A stretch of DNA of 64,000 nt, taken from positions 70,396,959-70,460,958 of the forward strand of contig OZ018329.1 of the NCBI GenBank assembly GCA_963969495.1, written 5' to 3'. This document shows positions 1 through 9,932 of this stretch, one piece after another. The notes under the pieces were generated by a model. The model made no database searches. It was not told the DNA's origin and saw only the letters and a list, made by a program, of their open reading frames with translations. The number at the start of each line of letters is the position of its first letter. Position 1 is the first letter of the stretch. A program made the position numbers and the translations under genes. Source of the DNA: Ceratothoa steindachneri. Its lineage: Eukaryota > Arthropoda > Malacostraca > Isopoda > Cymothoidae.

Positions 1-878
1 TGAGCCACCTTATTTCGAAGTATGAAACCCTACTTACAAATGGCCACTGCACAAAGTGCTATGACAGTTTGTGCGAGTTACTCCACTGGGGTGGCTAAAT
101 TTTAGGGGGGTAGAATGCAGCACAAAACAGTGGGAGCACTGCCCTTAGACCATCAGTGACAATCAAAGATACACCATATATTATGAGAAAATCATACCTA
201 CAGCCAACTATATAGAAAACCTAGCCATCATCCAAACTTTTCTGGAGAAGACATTAAGTCAAACGGATCGTTGAGGAATGTCTACTGCTGGAAAGAATCC
301 AACCCTCTCCTAATCAGATAATAACAACAGGAATACATAAAGTGTATACGCATGCACACACATCCAAAGGTTAAAGACCTTCACCTCCTCCTACGAAAAT
401 TCTGCGAGAGAAGATCCTATCAAATCGGGATCACTTTGCCCTTCGGGTCGCCCTACTGATCCCAAATTAGGAAATTCGGAAGTTCAGTGCAAGTGGAAAA
501 GATTGAAATATCACCAAAAGGAAAGGAACCGTCGTTAACTTGTAAACACGAATCCTTAGCGTTAAGCACGATAGTGCACGCTTGGCATTCCATGCCCATC
601 CTACCCGAGGTGCCACTTTCCTCAGAATAAAATATTACAATTCTCGCTCGGACTGTCTGAGGTCATAGATGTTGATCAACCTACCAGATACTCACTTTGC
701 ACTTCGTATTATACAAATGTCTTGCCCATTTTCTCCAATACAATCTCTTCCAACTTCCCCACGCGCGTTGTATATCTCGTTTGTCCCAAGTTCATATCGA
801 AATGCTTCCTGGTACCACCTCTTTCCCTCACTAAGCTTGATATACCAAACAGAGTGTACAAGTGCCAGTGATGCATTA
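1..878. other. No recognisable gene
   Basis: I see no family signature on either strand. The short frames at 669-920 and 692-901 overlap on opposite strands and match nothing I recognise. The stretch ends at a 17-base motif (agcctttcctccgcgat, about 879-895) that recurs at about 6268-6284, so at least its right edge is repeat-derived. Confidence 0.5.
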
Positions 879-1010
879 GCCTTTCCTCCGCGATTGGACA
901 TTGGAAAAAATAAGAGATAAAGTGTAGGTAGAATTAGAGAGTAGTAAGAGAGTAAAGTGGTTAAAGGGTGAGTTTAAAGAAAAGATGATGTGTAGGAGAC
1001 AGAATAGAAA

Positions 1011-1491
1011 GATCCCTGGTGAAAGGGTAGCTCTGTCAATGTGTTAGATTTGTGTGTTTTGGGGTTGTTTTTTCATTATTTAATAAACTATAAATTATAA
1101 ATTTATAGTTTATTTAATTAAATAAATCGTAGTTAATTTAATTATTATTTTCGATCTTATTGATCGATTGATCTTTTAGCATTCAAGCCTTTATTTTTAG
1201 CGGGGTTTTATTCCCGCGGGGAGTTTTTGAAAAGTTTTTGAAAAGTTTTAAGATCCCTGGTGAAAGGGTAGCTCTGTCAATGTGTTAGATTTGTGTGTTT
1301 TAGGGTTGTTTTTTCATTATTTAATAAACTATAAATTATAAATTTATAGTTTATTTAATTAAATAAATCGTAGTTAATTTAATTATTATTTTCGATCTTA
1401 TTGATCGATTGATCTTTAGCATTCAAGCCTTTATTTTTAGCGGGGTTTTATTCCCGCGGGGAGTTTTTGAAAAGTTTTTTGAAAAGTTTTA
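1011..1491 (-). repeat. Tandem duplication of the LINE A 3' UTR unit (2 x 241 bp)
   Basis: Two near-identical units start at 1011 and 1252. Each begins with GATCCCTGGTGAAAGGGTAG on the plus strand, then a T-rich stretch. Next comes a perfect inverted repeat with 15-nt arms (AATAAACTATAAATT) and a 3-nt loop at 1082-1114 and 1323-1355. Each unit then has the box CATTCAAGCCTTTAT (1180-1194, 1420-1434) and a GC-rich hairpin-like ttcccgcgggg. Only a handful of differences separate the units, so the duplication is recent or homogenised. The same two boxes lie 3' of ORF2 in copy D and, degraded, in copy B. Confidence 0.85.
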
Positions 1492-1636
1492 TGATTATCA
1501 TTTTTAAATTAATTTAAAAAGTGAATTGATTTTTAGTTTGCGTTTTGCAAATAGTTTTTAATTTGAGTTTTAATTTGCTAAAAGAACCTGCGCATTACAT
1601 TGTGTTTTTGTCACTTCTGCAAAGTGTATTTCGGAG

Positions 1637-4308
1637 TCACGTCATTGTCTGTCTTATTTTTCGGTCTACTTTGATTTTTAAGTGTGTTCGAAAGAATTCA
1701 AGGGTCAAGCGGGCGCCAATGGCTTGCCATATCCTCTTAGCTCTCTCGTGGAGCGCCACGTTGATCGGAGATAATCCAACCGAGTCGTGGAGCTCACTCT
1801 GTCGTTTATGTTCTCTTCTTCGGGTGTTTGTAATAAGTAAAACCGCTTTGTTCTGGATGACTTGAAGTTTCGCAATGTGGGTCTTGGCGCTCGCGTTTAA
1901 AGGCACCGGGGGGTACAAGAGTCTCGAGCGAATGCACGCATTGAATATTTTGAGTTTATTTGAGCGAGTTAGGTCAATGAACCTATAAAACTCCCTCAAA
2001 TCTCTCATGCTATTCGCGACTGTCCGCCCGATATGACTCTTGTATCCCCCTGTGGTGATTTTGAGCTCCAGAACCATCCCTTCTGGGCAGTAGGGGATTT
2101 TCTCATCCTCTACCCGTATATCGTTGAAGGTCTTGCGAAACATGGGAATTATTTTGAATTTTGGGGCATTGGTTGATATCTTCCATTTCCTCTCGTAAGA
2201 GTTGATGTTAGATATCTCCCTAGCCGTGTTTCTCGCCATAAATTCCCTGTGAACGTAAGTGGCGGTACAAATTTGCGATATATCGTCAGCGAACTGGACG
2301 TATATCGTACCTTCGGAGAGAGGTTGTGGTAAGTCACGTGAATAAATGTTGTATAAAAGGGGACTGAGACAGCCTCCTTGCAGGACCCCTGATTCGAGCT
2401 CGAATTCGGGGCCTTTGTGTTCTCTGGTTTGTATATATGCTCTCCTCTCCATTATGTAATCGCAAAGAATCCTCTCAAGAATGGGGTCGAGGCCTACTTG
2501 CAGGATCTTAAATTGCAGGCCTCTCTTCCAAACCTAATCAAAAGCTTTTTTAACATCGCGGAACACGAGGTCGGCATGCCTTTTGCTTGCCTTGATGTTT
2601 GCAAGTTTTTCCGTAATAACGGCTAATGCCGTGTCAGTCCTTCTTTTCTTTCTGAAGCCGTGTTGCTGCTCGTTATGCAAGTTGGCTTCGTCAAGAAAAG
2701 AGTTGACCCTATTTGCCAATATCTTCTCGAAGACTTTGCCAGCAAATTCTAAGAGAAATATCGGCCGGAAGCTTGCAGGGCAGTCCGGGGGCTTTCCCGA
2801 TTTGGGAATGAAGATCATCTTGGCAACTTTCCACTGATCGAGAAAATGGCCCGTGTTCAGAGCGGCATTCATGATGTTAAGAACCCCACTCAGAACATTA
2901 GGCGGGGCCTTTATGAAATTCTTCCTGGTCAGCTCGTGGTACTCGGTGCTCTTTGACGAAAGGATTTTAGTGCAACGGAGACCTCTTGGGCAGTTATTTT
3001 ACTCCCATAGCCCTCCATCACTCTTTCCTGCGACACACAATGATGAGGGGAGGTTTTATGTATTTGTGTGTTTAGCTGTTGGATTATGTCATTTTCGAAA
3101 TCGATGTCATAATCGTCATTTTCTCCGGGGGTAATTTTAAAGATTGAAGACCAGAAAATCCTAAACATTTCCTCAATCTCTTTACTCTCGTCAATTTCTT
3201 TATCGTCATGTTTGAGTGTGATTTTCTTCTGCGGGGGTTGTCCTTTTAATCGTTTATATGTCTGCCAAAATGTGCGTGAGTCTCTTTCTATGTCGAGTCC
3301 TACAATCAGTCTGTCCCATACCTGTATTTGTTGGTCCGTAATTAGTGTCTGGAGTTCGTCTTTTATCTGTCTTATTCGTCTATGGGCATTGTGTTTGGGG
3401 CCTATCAGCGCTACTACATTGGACAGGTCCTTATATTTTAGGGCCAGGGCTTTCATGGGAGGGGTCCAAATAGGAGCTGGAAGGGTTTTATATTTGATAC
3501 GGGGAATGCTATTTTCATCTGTTTTAATTAGGAGGTCGGTGATTTTATCCAGCTCCTCATCTATCTCTTCTAAATTGGCATCGAGTAAAGGGTCTGGGAT
3601 ATAATTTAGAAGGTAATTTTTGTAGCTTTCGCAGTTCGCCTGCTTATAGCTTTTGCGTTCTGGGATTGCAACTTGAATGAGATTTACGCTAATTGTTATT
3701 TTAATAGCCTGGTGGTTGCTCGGAATTATAGGGCCCGGTTCAATTTGTAGTTGTACAGAAACCTGATACTGGATAAAACAATATCAGGTTTCGTTGCTGC
3801 ATTTCCTGTAATGTATGTCGGGAATTCTTTTCCGATTCTAGTCAAGTATTTTCTGTCAAGTAAGACTTCGATGTTTCTACCTGCATTGTTGTAGGAGGTA
3901 TACCCTGATGCTGCACATCTTGCATTCAGATCTCCAGCAAAGATTACGTTTTTCTTATGGCTGAAGATCTGTAGAAGGTTGTGCAAGGGTACATATCCGC
4001 GTCTTGGGGGTTGATACCCCGTGGCCACGACCAGACCCCCCAGGGTAGTGCATACCTCAATGGCAAGGTAAGATTCATCTAAGTCGGGTAGTTTTTTGTA
4101 TCTGTCCTTTTTTGACGGCTATTGCGCAGCCGTCATACCGTTTCTGGCTATAATTTTTGCTAATGGCGTCGTAGTGAAATATGGTCATTCCGTGTTCGTT
4201 GATAAGTATAATGTCAGGGGCACTTTGTCGCAGAATGTTGCCATAGATGGAACCTTTTCCGTCCCATCCATCGACATTCATTTGTATGATCATAAGTCTA
4301 TTGGTCAT
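1637..4308 (-). pseudogene. LINE A ORF2: AP-endonuclease and reverse transcriptase, frameshifted
   Basis: ORF2 starts at the ATG at 4308-4306, opening with an IIQMNVDGW stretch typical of the endonuclease N-terminus. The endonuclease keeps the INEHG glutamate site (about 4200) and GDLNAR (about 3900). Reverse transcriptase blocks follow in separate frames: the linker (3456-2929), SFRPIFLLEF and QQHGFRKKRRTDTAL with VKKAFD (2872-2534), then LQGGCLSPLLY, the catalytic FADD (about 2280) and the C-terminal RTRRREHKRQSELHD segment (2452-1637). Breaks lie near 4050, 3700, 3460, 2900 and 2500. In an intact element this protein would nick target DNA and reverse-transcribe the RNA. No RNase H is seen, as in the jockey group. 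Similarity to copy D is high (shared RVNSFLDE region). Confidence 0.85.
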
Positions 4309-4354
4309 TTTGAGTAATGTAGGTTCTTTTAGTGTGTTGGATTAAAGTAGACGC

Positions 4355-5878
4355 TTATTCGCGATCTACTTTAGCCCCATGTGGTGTACTAGGCGGGGTG
4401 CGCTCCCTGCCGTTTCTTTTCTTTCGAAATTCGGTGTCAGTTATCGTGTGAAAACAGTCCGTGGTCAATTTTACCTTATTTTGTGCGAGGGCCTCCTCAA
4501 CCTGTCGCTCCGGAACCTTGTCTGAGCATTCCCACTTGTATCGTCCGGTCCTAAGACCTTCCGATACTTCACGGGAGTCAATCTCAGCTGGGAACGGAGT
4601 CGATTCAGGGGCGTAAAATTTGAGGTTGAAGCCTCTCGAATGGTATTTGAGCGGGTGTTCTCTCCTCCGTGATGAGGAGGTAGACCGTGGGCCACGAGTT
4701 TTGGAGATTTTCCTCGACCTAGGAGACCTGATCTCCTTGGGTCGGACTGCCTCCTTTGTTGGTGTGGGGTGTGTGTTTTTGTTTTTACAGGTGTGGATTT
4801 TTTCGGTGTGAGTGAAGCTTGTTTTTGTGTTTGTGCTTCTTTAGGTTTGTTTAGTCAGGGGTCACGTGAGATGGCTGTGTTTGGGGTTGGCACTTTTTGG
4901 CACTTGTCTTGGCACTGAGGAGCTACGGTTATACGCATAACCTCCTCTGAAGGAGGGTTATTGGGGAACCCTCCTTGGTAGCAAAGGTACCAGGGCGTGT
5001 AATGTTTGCAATGTGTGCATAATAAATGCAACACATTATCTTGGTGGAGTGCTCATTTTCAATGTGTAGATATGTCTTCTGGCTGTTAGACTCGGCGATG
5101 GCGGCTTTGGCAACTTTAGCGTAGGTTGAATTTGCTTTTATGTCCTCTGTCTCACGTTTGAGTTTGCTTTGATTGCTCATCTCCTGCTTTTTGATTGGAC
5201 ATGCCATAGACATGGTCTGGTGCGGCCTTTGAAATTCAAGCATTTGGTGGTGGTATTCTTGCATTCGTGCTAAAAATGGTCGCGACCGGCGCAGATGGAG
5301 CATAGCTTAAGGTCTTTGTTTTCGGGGCAGTTGGAAGTGGTATGTTTGTTGTATTTGTAGCAACTAAAGCACATCTGCAAATCAACAAACTCCGCACGTT
5401 CCATCTGTTCTGGGCAAACTCTCACGTTAAAAAGCAGCAATCCGTTGTCCTTAGCCTTTTGAGCCATAGCCGTGTCTTCAAAAACAAACTTAAACACGTG
5501 CGTGTAAGTTTTAAATTGGATGACCTCAGCTACCTTTGCCCATTCGTGGTTCTGTTCAATTTCCTGTTTTATTAAGTCCGATGAGTGGCTCTCAACCCAG
5601 GGGGCGAGGCGCCTGCAGATCAAACTGCGGTGATCCTTATTTGTGGCGGTGTGGTCGGTTTTAGATTGATTGTCTTAAGGCATTCAATAGCTTTCCCGGA
5701 GGTCAAGGCTTCACAATCGGCCTCTTTCGCGCAGATAGCTGAGTATCCATTATTTAAGTCAATGAGTCTAACAAGGGCAATGCGTAGGGTTCCATATACT
5801 TGTTCGAAAACTTTTTCACGGTCAGATATCGGGCCCTCCGGGAGGACCCGAAGAGTAATTCGTAAGGTTTCCCCTCAT
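4355..5878 (-). pseudogene. LINE A ORF1: zinc-knuckle nucleic-acid-binding protein, frameshifted
   Basis: The start is chosen by alignment with copy G: the ATG at 5878-5876 precedes ILLRVLPEGP-like and ALVRLIDLNNGYSAIC sequence, with a one-base shift right after the ATG. The middle frame (5623-5270) encodes an RNA-binding-like block ending in CCHC knuckles (CFSCYKYNKHTTSNC, then CSICAGRDHF). The next frame (5303-4929) holds MACPIKK and the conserved IMCCIYYAHIANITRPGTF block. The last part (about 4625-4385) holds a C-terminal module with EGLRTGRYKWEC and FRKKRNG, ending in TAA at 4357-4355. ORF1 proteins of this type package the LINE RNA. The C-terminal module is shared with copies G, F, D and E but I cannot name it. 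Confidence 0.8.
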
Positions 5879-5990
5879 CTCACCTGCATCATATGATGCG
5901 TTATGGTACGTATGTGTAAATGTATGTGTTCACTTAAGGTTTTTATAGAAGGACAGGGGTAAGAGAGAAAAAGGGGGCCAATGTCCAATA

Positions 5991-7639
5991 AAAATTTACT
6001 TTACCTTAGAAAAATTTCCTTCAGGCTAGCGTGTGGGCCAGGGGAGGCTTCGGTCTCCGTTTCCACGAAGGAGTGAAGATTCTTCCGTAGCCGTAAAAAA
6101 TCTCCAGCCAGTGGTCCACTTTTCGAGTGCGTATCCCGCTTTATCGTTATCCATAAATTAGTTCAAAACTCAAAGCAAGTATCACAATCACTTTTGCAAA
6201 ATTTGCTTTAGAAATTCCGAGGTGGTCACAGCGAGTACAAGACTTGCTAAGGCAACCAGAGCAGTCAGCCTTTCCTCCGCGATGTTCTTGTCCACGACCA
6301 TATACGAGGCTGCAAACCGAATACACTTGCCTTGAACACTCCAATCAGTGGCGGATCCAAATTTGGGAGAGGGGAGGCTAACCTGAACTCCTCCAAATGA
6401 GTAGTCTGAGAAAAGGGCATTTGATCTTTATAATGGTTGTGATACAGCATTGATAATAAATAACAGCATCTCATAAAGAAGAGAGCACCAACTCTATCAG
6501 ATCCAATTTTTTTCCACACATCAGAAAATTATGAATTGTTGTTTAATGTTTTTTTTTTTTACGTCAGCTAAGGAATACTGCATTTAATAATTATTTTTGA
6601 GATTAACCTCTATTTTAGACATGTATCATATAAGATACATTAGATCTAAACGGTTTAAAAACTGTTTTATATATTCTTTATTATTACATAACTCTTTCTA
6701 GATAGCAGAATAGAGAGAGGTATGGCTAAAAATATAAATATAAACGGGTCTGAAATTTGTGGAGAGGCTTTAGTCCCCTAGCCTAATATACCATGGACTC
6801 AACTTTTGGCTTTCTCAAGTACCAATATAGTCCTACACACTAGTACCAACTCACCAACCTGGTAAAAATTGAACTCAAGATGTTGTATTATTAAACATAT
6901 TGTAAGCCCGTGTTTTGGCATTTTCTCCATAGGATAGTAATGAAAGGACCTCAAATTGGTAAAGTTAGAAGAACAGAAAATTTATAAAAGTTCGAGTGTC
7001 CGATTAGTCTAAAGAGGAAACTACTCAGCGCTTAGAGCAACTTTAAAGCACAAGTGTCTGTAACTTGCCAACCACCTGACAAATATCCATGCTAGATTAG
7101 GGCCAAGGTGGATCACATAATCTTGAAAATATTAGCTGCAACATGGCTATAAGTTTGCCTTATTCTGAAAGTGTGGCATGTTCGGGAAAGTTGCGCGACC
7201 ACCCAGTCTTGAGATTCGCAAATAGGCTTCTCTTGACGTATCGCTCACACATTTCACTTCCAGTAACTTTACCACTCGGCACACTCTTATACTTCTCACA
7301 AACTCATGCCCTCGTTGGTTTTCCCTTCTTAGTTTGAAAAAAAATGAAACTGCAACTTACCAGACTTATTTTGACCTCCCATAACTTCAAGTTAGCTAGC
7401 ATTACAAGTCGGATTAAAAGACCCTATCAAATGTGTTCAGTTTAGTTGGACTTTCACGATGAAGTAAGTTATTCAAAGGATTTCTTTTAATTTTACTTAT
7501 TAACCTAATATTATATTTTCTGTTATTATCTCAATTTCTCTCTAAAATATAATGTTCCTGACTAAAGTCACAGCAGTTTAAAAATAAACAGTTTTTCTAA
7601 GGATGTCAGATCTTAAGCCTTAATATCTAAGTATAATAA
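5991..7639. other. Mostly unassigned AT-rich sequence
   Basis: No reading frame is convincing. About 5990-6300 may still be LINE A leader sequence. At 6245-6264 a 20-mer (gacttgctaaggcaaccaga) recurs exactly, inverted, at about 14843-14862. At about 6347 the text cagtggcggatcc resembles the tip of a non-autonomous hAT element, but I could not find a matching right end. About 7640 leads into PLE sequence. Confidence 0.4.
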
Positions 7640-8020
7640 ACTCTGTGCCCTCAAAAATCATTTTACCCAAGACCTAATTTTAATTTTAAATCCAACTGTT
7701 TTCTTACATTCATTTTCCCGTCATAAGGAGATGCTTCCTCTTGGCTTGCGATCCAGGGTAGTATATAATTTTAAGTGCGCGACCTGCCATAGTCGTTATG
7801 TTGATCAAATAAAATACAGAATCGTTAATCACTTGTGTTTGTCGCACATAAGAGGAAATTTCCTTTCTAAACATAGATATCTTCTATCAGACAGCATTCG
7901 GAAAAGCACCATCATCTTCGAGGTCCAGACTCTTTCACTATGTTATCATGTTCTTCCACAACTTCCACAACACACGAATAAAAAATCCTATAATCGTTGT
8001 TCATTAAAGATTTAAACTAA
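7640..8020 (+). pseudogene. Penelope-like element fragment: end of RT and start of GIY-YIG
   Basis: A frame with FLHSFSRHKEMLPLGLRS followed by VVYNFKCATCHSRYV and a KHRYLLSDSIRKST segment matches the RT-to-GIY-YIG junction of Penelope-like retroelements. The usual form there is a basic FFR(F/H)KD, then RS.VVY.F.C..C...Y(V/I)G. The GIY-YIG domain is the endonuclease that distinguishes most PLEs. The domain is cut after about 55 residues: the expected catalytic second half does not continue in any frame. It is followed after about 100 bp by a (TA)n tract. Confidence 0.6.
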
Positions 8021-8121
8021 AATTTAATTATTATACCTAAGTGATTAAATTAATCATTTTCTAACCAACACACACATAATACAAAACCGTGCAACCAGTA
8101 AAACAACCATCTAAACAAAGC

Positions 8122-8216
<95 letters not shown>
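8122..8216. repeat. (TA)n microsatellite, about 95 bp
   Basis: Nearly pure TA dinucleotide with one break near the left edge. It lies about 100 bp downstream of the PLE GIY-YIG fragment. The Tyr-Ile polymer frames here are artefacts of the repeat. Confidence 0.98.
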
Positions 8217-8219
<3 letters not shown>

Positions 8220-8526
8220 TTGTACCACGTAGGGAAAAAGATAGATTGATTGGAGCTAGCTCGTACTTTCGTTATCTTAATAACATTTTCAAACTCACAA
8301 TGATTTATGAAACAGAGAGACACTGTATTTATAAAAGCAATGCTTTCCCAATAAGGTCAGAATTTTTTATGAGCTCTGATAAGTTTGATTTGAGGAAGAA
8401 ATATAGGACTGGATCTAAAGAAAACAAACCGGAGCTAATATTTACATTTCTCTCCTTTGTGCTGGAGATTACGAATGGTCCAAAGATATTCATACTTATT
8501 CATGTGTTACCTCTCTTGATTTTTAC

Positions 8527-8528
<2 letters not shown>
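8217..8528. other. Unassigned segment between two (TA)n tracts
   Basis: A plus-strand frame of about 100 codons runs through it (8216-8530) without a recognisable domain. It is flanked on both sides by TA repeats, which also supply its termini. A remnant of a PLE body is possible, but I see no diagnostic motif. Confidence 0.4.
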
Positions 8529-8574
<46 letters not shown>

Positions 8575-9291
8575 ATTAACCCACAGGAAAATGAAAAGAT
8601 GAATCCAAACACTTTCTAACTATATTTGCAAGTTCATTTTCAAGTAATAGCTTGAAAATGGAGAAGATAACCTTATATAGGGTACAAAGATACGAAGGGA
8701 ACGCCCATTACATAGTACAAACCAATGGAAAAACACAAAAACAAGACAGAAAAATACCAAGAAAAAGAACAAGAGGCAACTAATGAAAGACATATGCATC
8801 CCTAAAACGATATAGACACAACAACGCCATGCATATGAAAGGAATATGGTGGATACTAAATGAAATAACTTTATAATGCAGCCTGTTGTCACTCTTTATT
8901 AGTTTAATATCATTCGCATTGCCTCCCCTACTACGTGTTTCTATTTTAACTGTGGATTAACTCTTAGTTCTAAATGTTTTCGCTCTAATGATAATCCTTT
9001 AAAATGTTTTGTTTTGTTTTTGTTTTTTTCACCCACCATATTCCACTCATATTCATGGCGTTGTTGTATCTATATCGTTTTAGGGATGCATATGTCTGTT
9101 ATTAGTTGTCTATTGTTCTTTTCCTGGTATTTTTGTCTTGTTTTTGTGTTTTTTCTATTGGTTTGTACTATTTGATAGGCTTTTCCTTCGTATCTTTGTA
9201 CCCTATATAAGGTTGTCTTCTCCATTTTCATGCTATTCCTTGAAAATGAACTTGCAAATATAAGTTCGAAAGTGCTTAGATTCATCTTTTC

Positions 9292-9379
<88 letters not shown>

Positions 9380-9380
9380 A
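8529..9380. repeat. Inverted pair of PLE-type ends bounded by (TA)n tracts
   Basis: The left (TA)n is 8529-8570 and the right one 9294-9380. The arms, about 8575-8865 and 9040-9293, are reverse complements over roughly 250-280 bp. Long identical blocks include ggtacaaagatacgaagg and gcatccctaaaacgatatag; by eye identity is near 85-90 percent. The spacer is about 170 bp. Each arm ends toward its (TA)n with a ttgaaaatg...gttcgaa-like sequence, reminiscent of the ttgaaaatggca...gccgaaactagtcc end seen at 17.4 and 47.5 kb. This supports a head-to-head pair of 5'-truncated PLE ends. Confidence 0.75.
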
Positions 9381-9493
9381 TTGAATTCATGTATGTGAGA
9401 GTATGCAGGTGAGGGGATAGAAAGGGTGTGTGAATAGATAGCGGAAAGTAGACCAGTGGTGAAAAGAGAAAGAAGTGTGGTAGGGTGCAAAGT

Positions 9494-9932
9494 GATGCTA
9501 GAGCCTGGTGATCAGGCTTATCGCTTTCAAATTTTTTTGGATTTGTGATTCCGTTGTTGTTTTTTTGTTTGTTTATACATATATATATATACAGGTATAT
9601 ATATTACATATAATTTGGCGTTCAAGCCATTTGTCTTCATTGTTAATATTTTTGGTTATACTGTGCGCGTTAGCTGTTGTTTTTGTAAGTCGTTAATAAA
9701 ACTTACTGTGCTTGTATTAGTCTCTTTGTTTCTTGGTACTTTTGTCGTGTGTGTATTTCGTGTATAATGATTCTTCCTGTGGTCTTGTACGGTGAGTATC
9801 ATCTTCTTGAGTGTGTATCCTTCTTCGGTATTCTTTTCATAGTTGGTTTGGTTTGTCAATATCGGTGAGTTTTGTCGAATTCGGTTGGTTTCATAGTTGG
9901 TGTTTCTAGTCTTGTTCTGGGGTAAATTTGAC
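9494..9932 (-). other. LINE B 3' UTR with short (TA)n
   Basis: Downstream of ORF2 B on the minus strand, a degraded copy of the two-box 3' UTR is visible. A cgttcaagcc box lies at about 9619-9628, TA-rich sequence including (TA)5 at 9574-9610, and agcctggtgatcagg at about 9500 in place of the gatccctggtgaaagg box. The order and spacing match copies A and D. The remainder encodes nothing I recognise. Confidence 0.5.

Larger units (their letters stand above)
893..5990 (-). mobile_element. LINE copy A, two-ORF jockey-like retrotransposon, decayed
   Basis: Reading leftwards, the order is ORF1 (5878-4355), a 46-bp gap, ORF2 with endonuclease and reverse transcriptase (4308-1637), then a 3' UTR holding two tandem copies of a 241-bp unit. 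Near both outer edges the 12-mer CCAATGTCCAAT occurs (5978-5989, and inverted at 893-904). The exact element ends are not proven. The ORFs carry several frameshifts, so this copy is dead. It is the closest relative of copy D (55-59 kb) and of ORF1 copy G (15.4-16.9 kb). Confidence 0.75.

Noticed and set aside
669..920. Overlapping 69- and 83-codon frames near the window start
   Set aside because: Opposite-strand overlap, no recognisable family, and the right edge shares sequence with repeats.
1011..1491. CRISPR-like or LTR interpretation of the 241-bp direct repeats
   Set aside because: There is no spacer between the units, no LTR termini (TG...CA with target duplication), and the unit recurs as a LINE 3' UTR.
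6345..6800. Non-autonomous hAT element beginning cagtggcggatcc
   Set aside because: No matching inverted right end or 8-bp duplication could be found; only the left-tip resemblance is seen.
8111..8323. Tyr-Ile polymer reading frames over (TA)n tracts (also 9070-9490, 14673-14861, 17282-17494, 32070-32381, 54645-55007, 59977-60579)
   Set aside because: They are the automatic translation of TA repeats and carry no domain.
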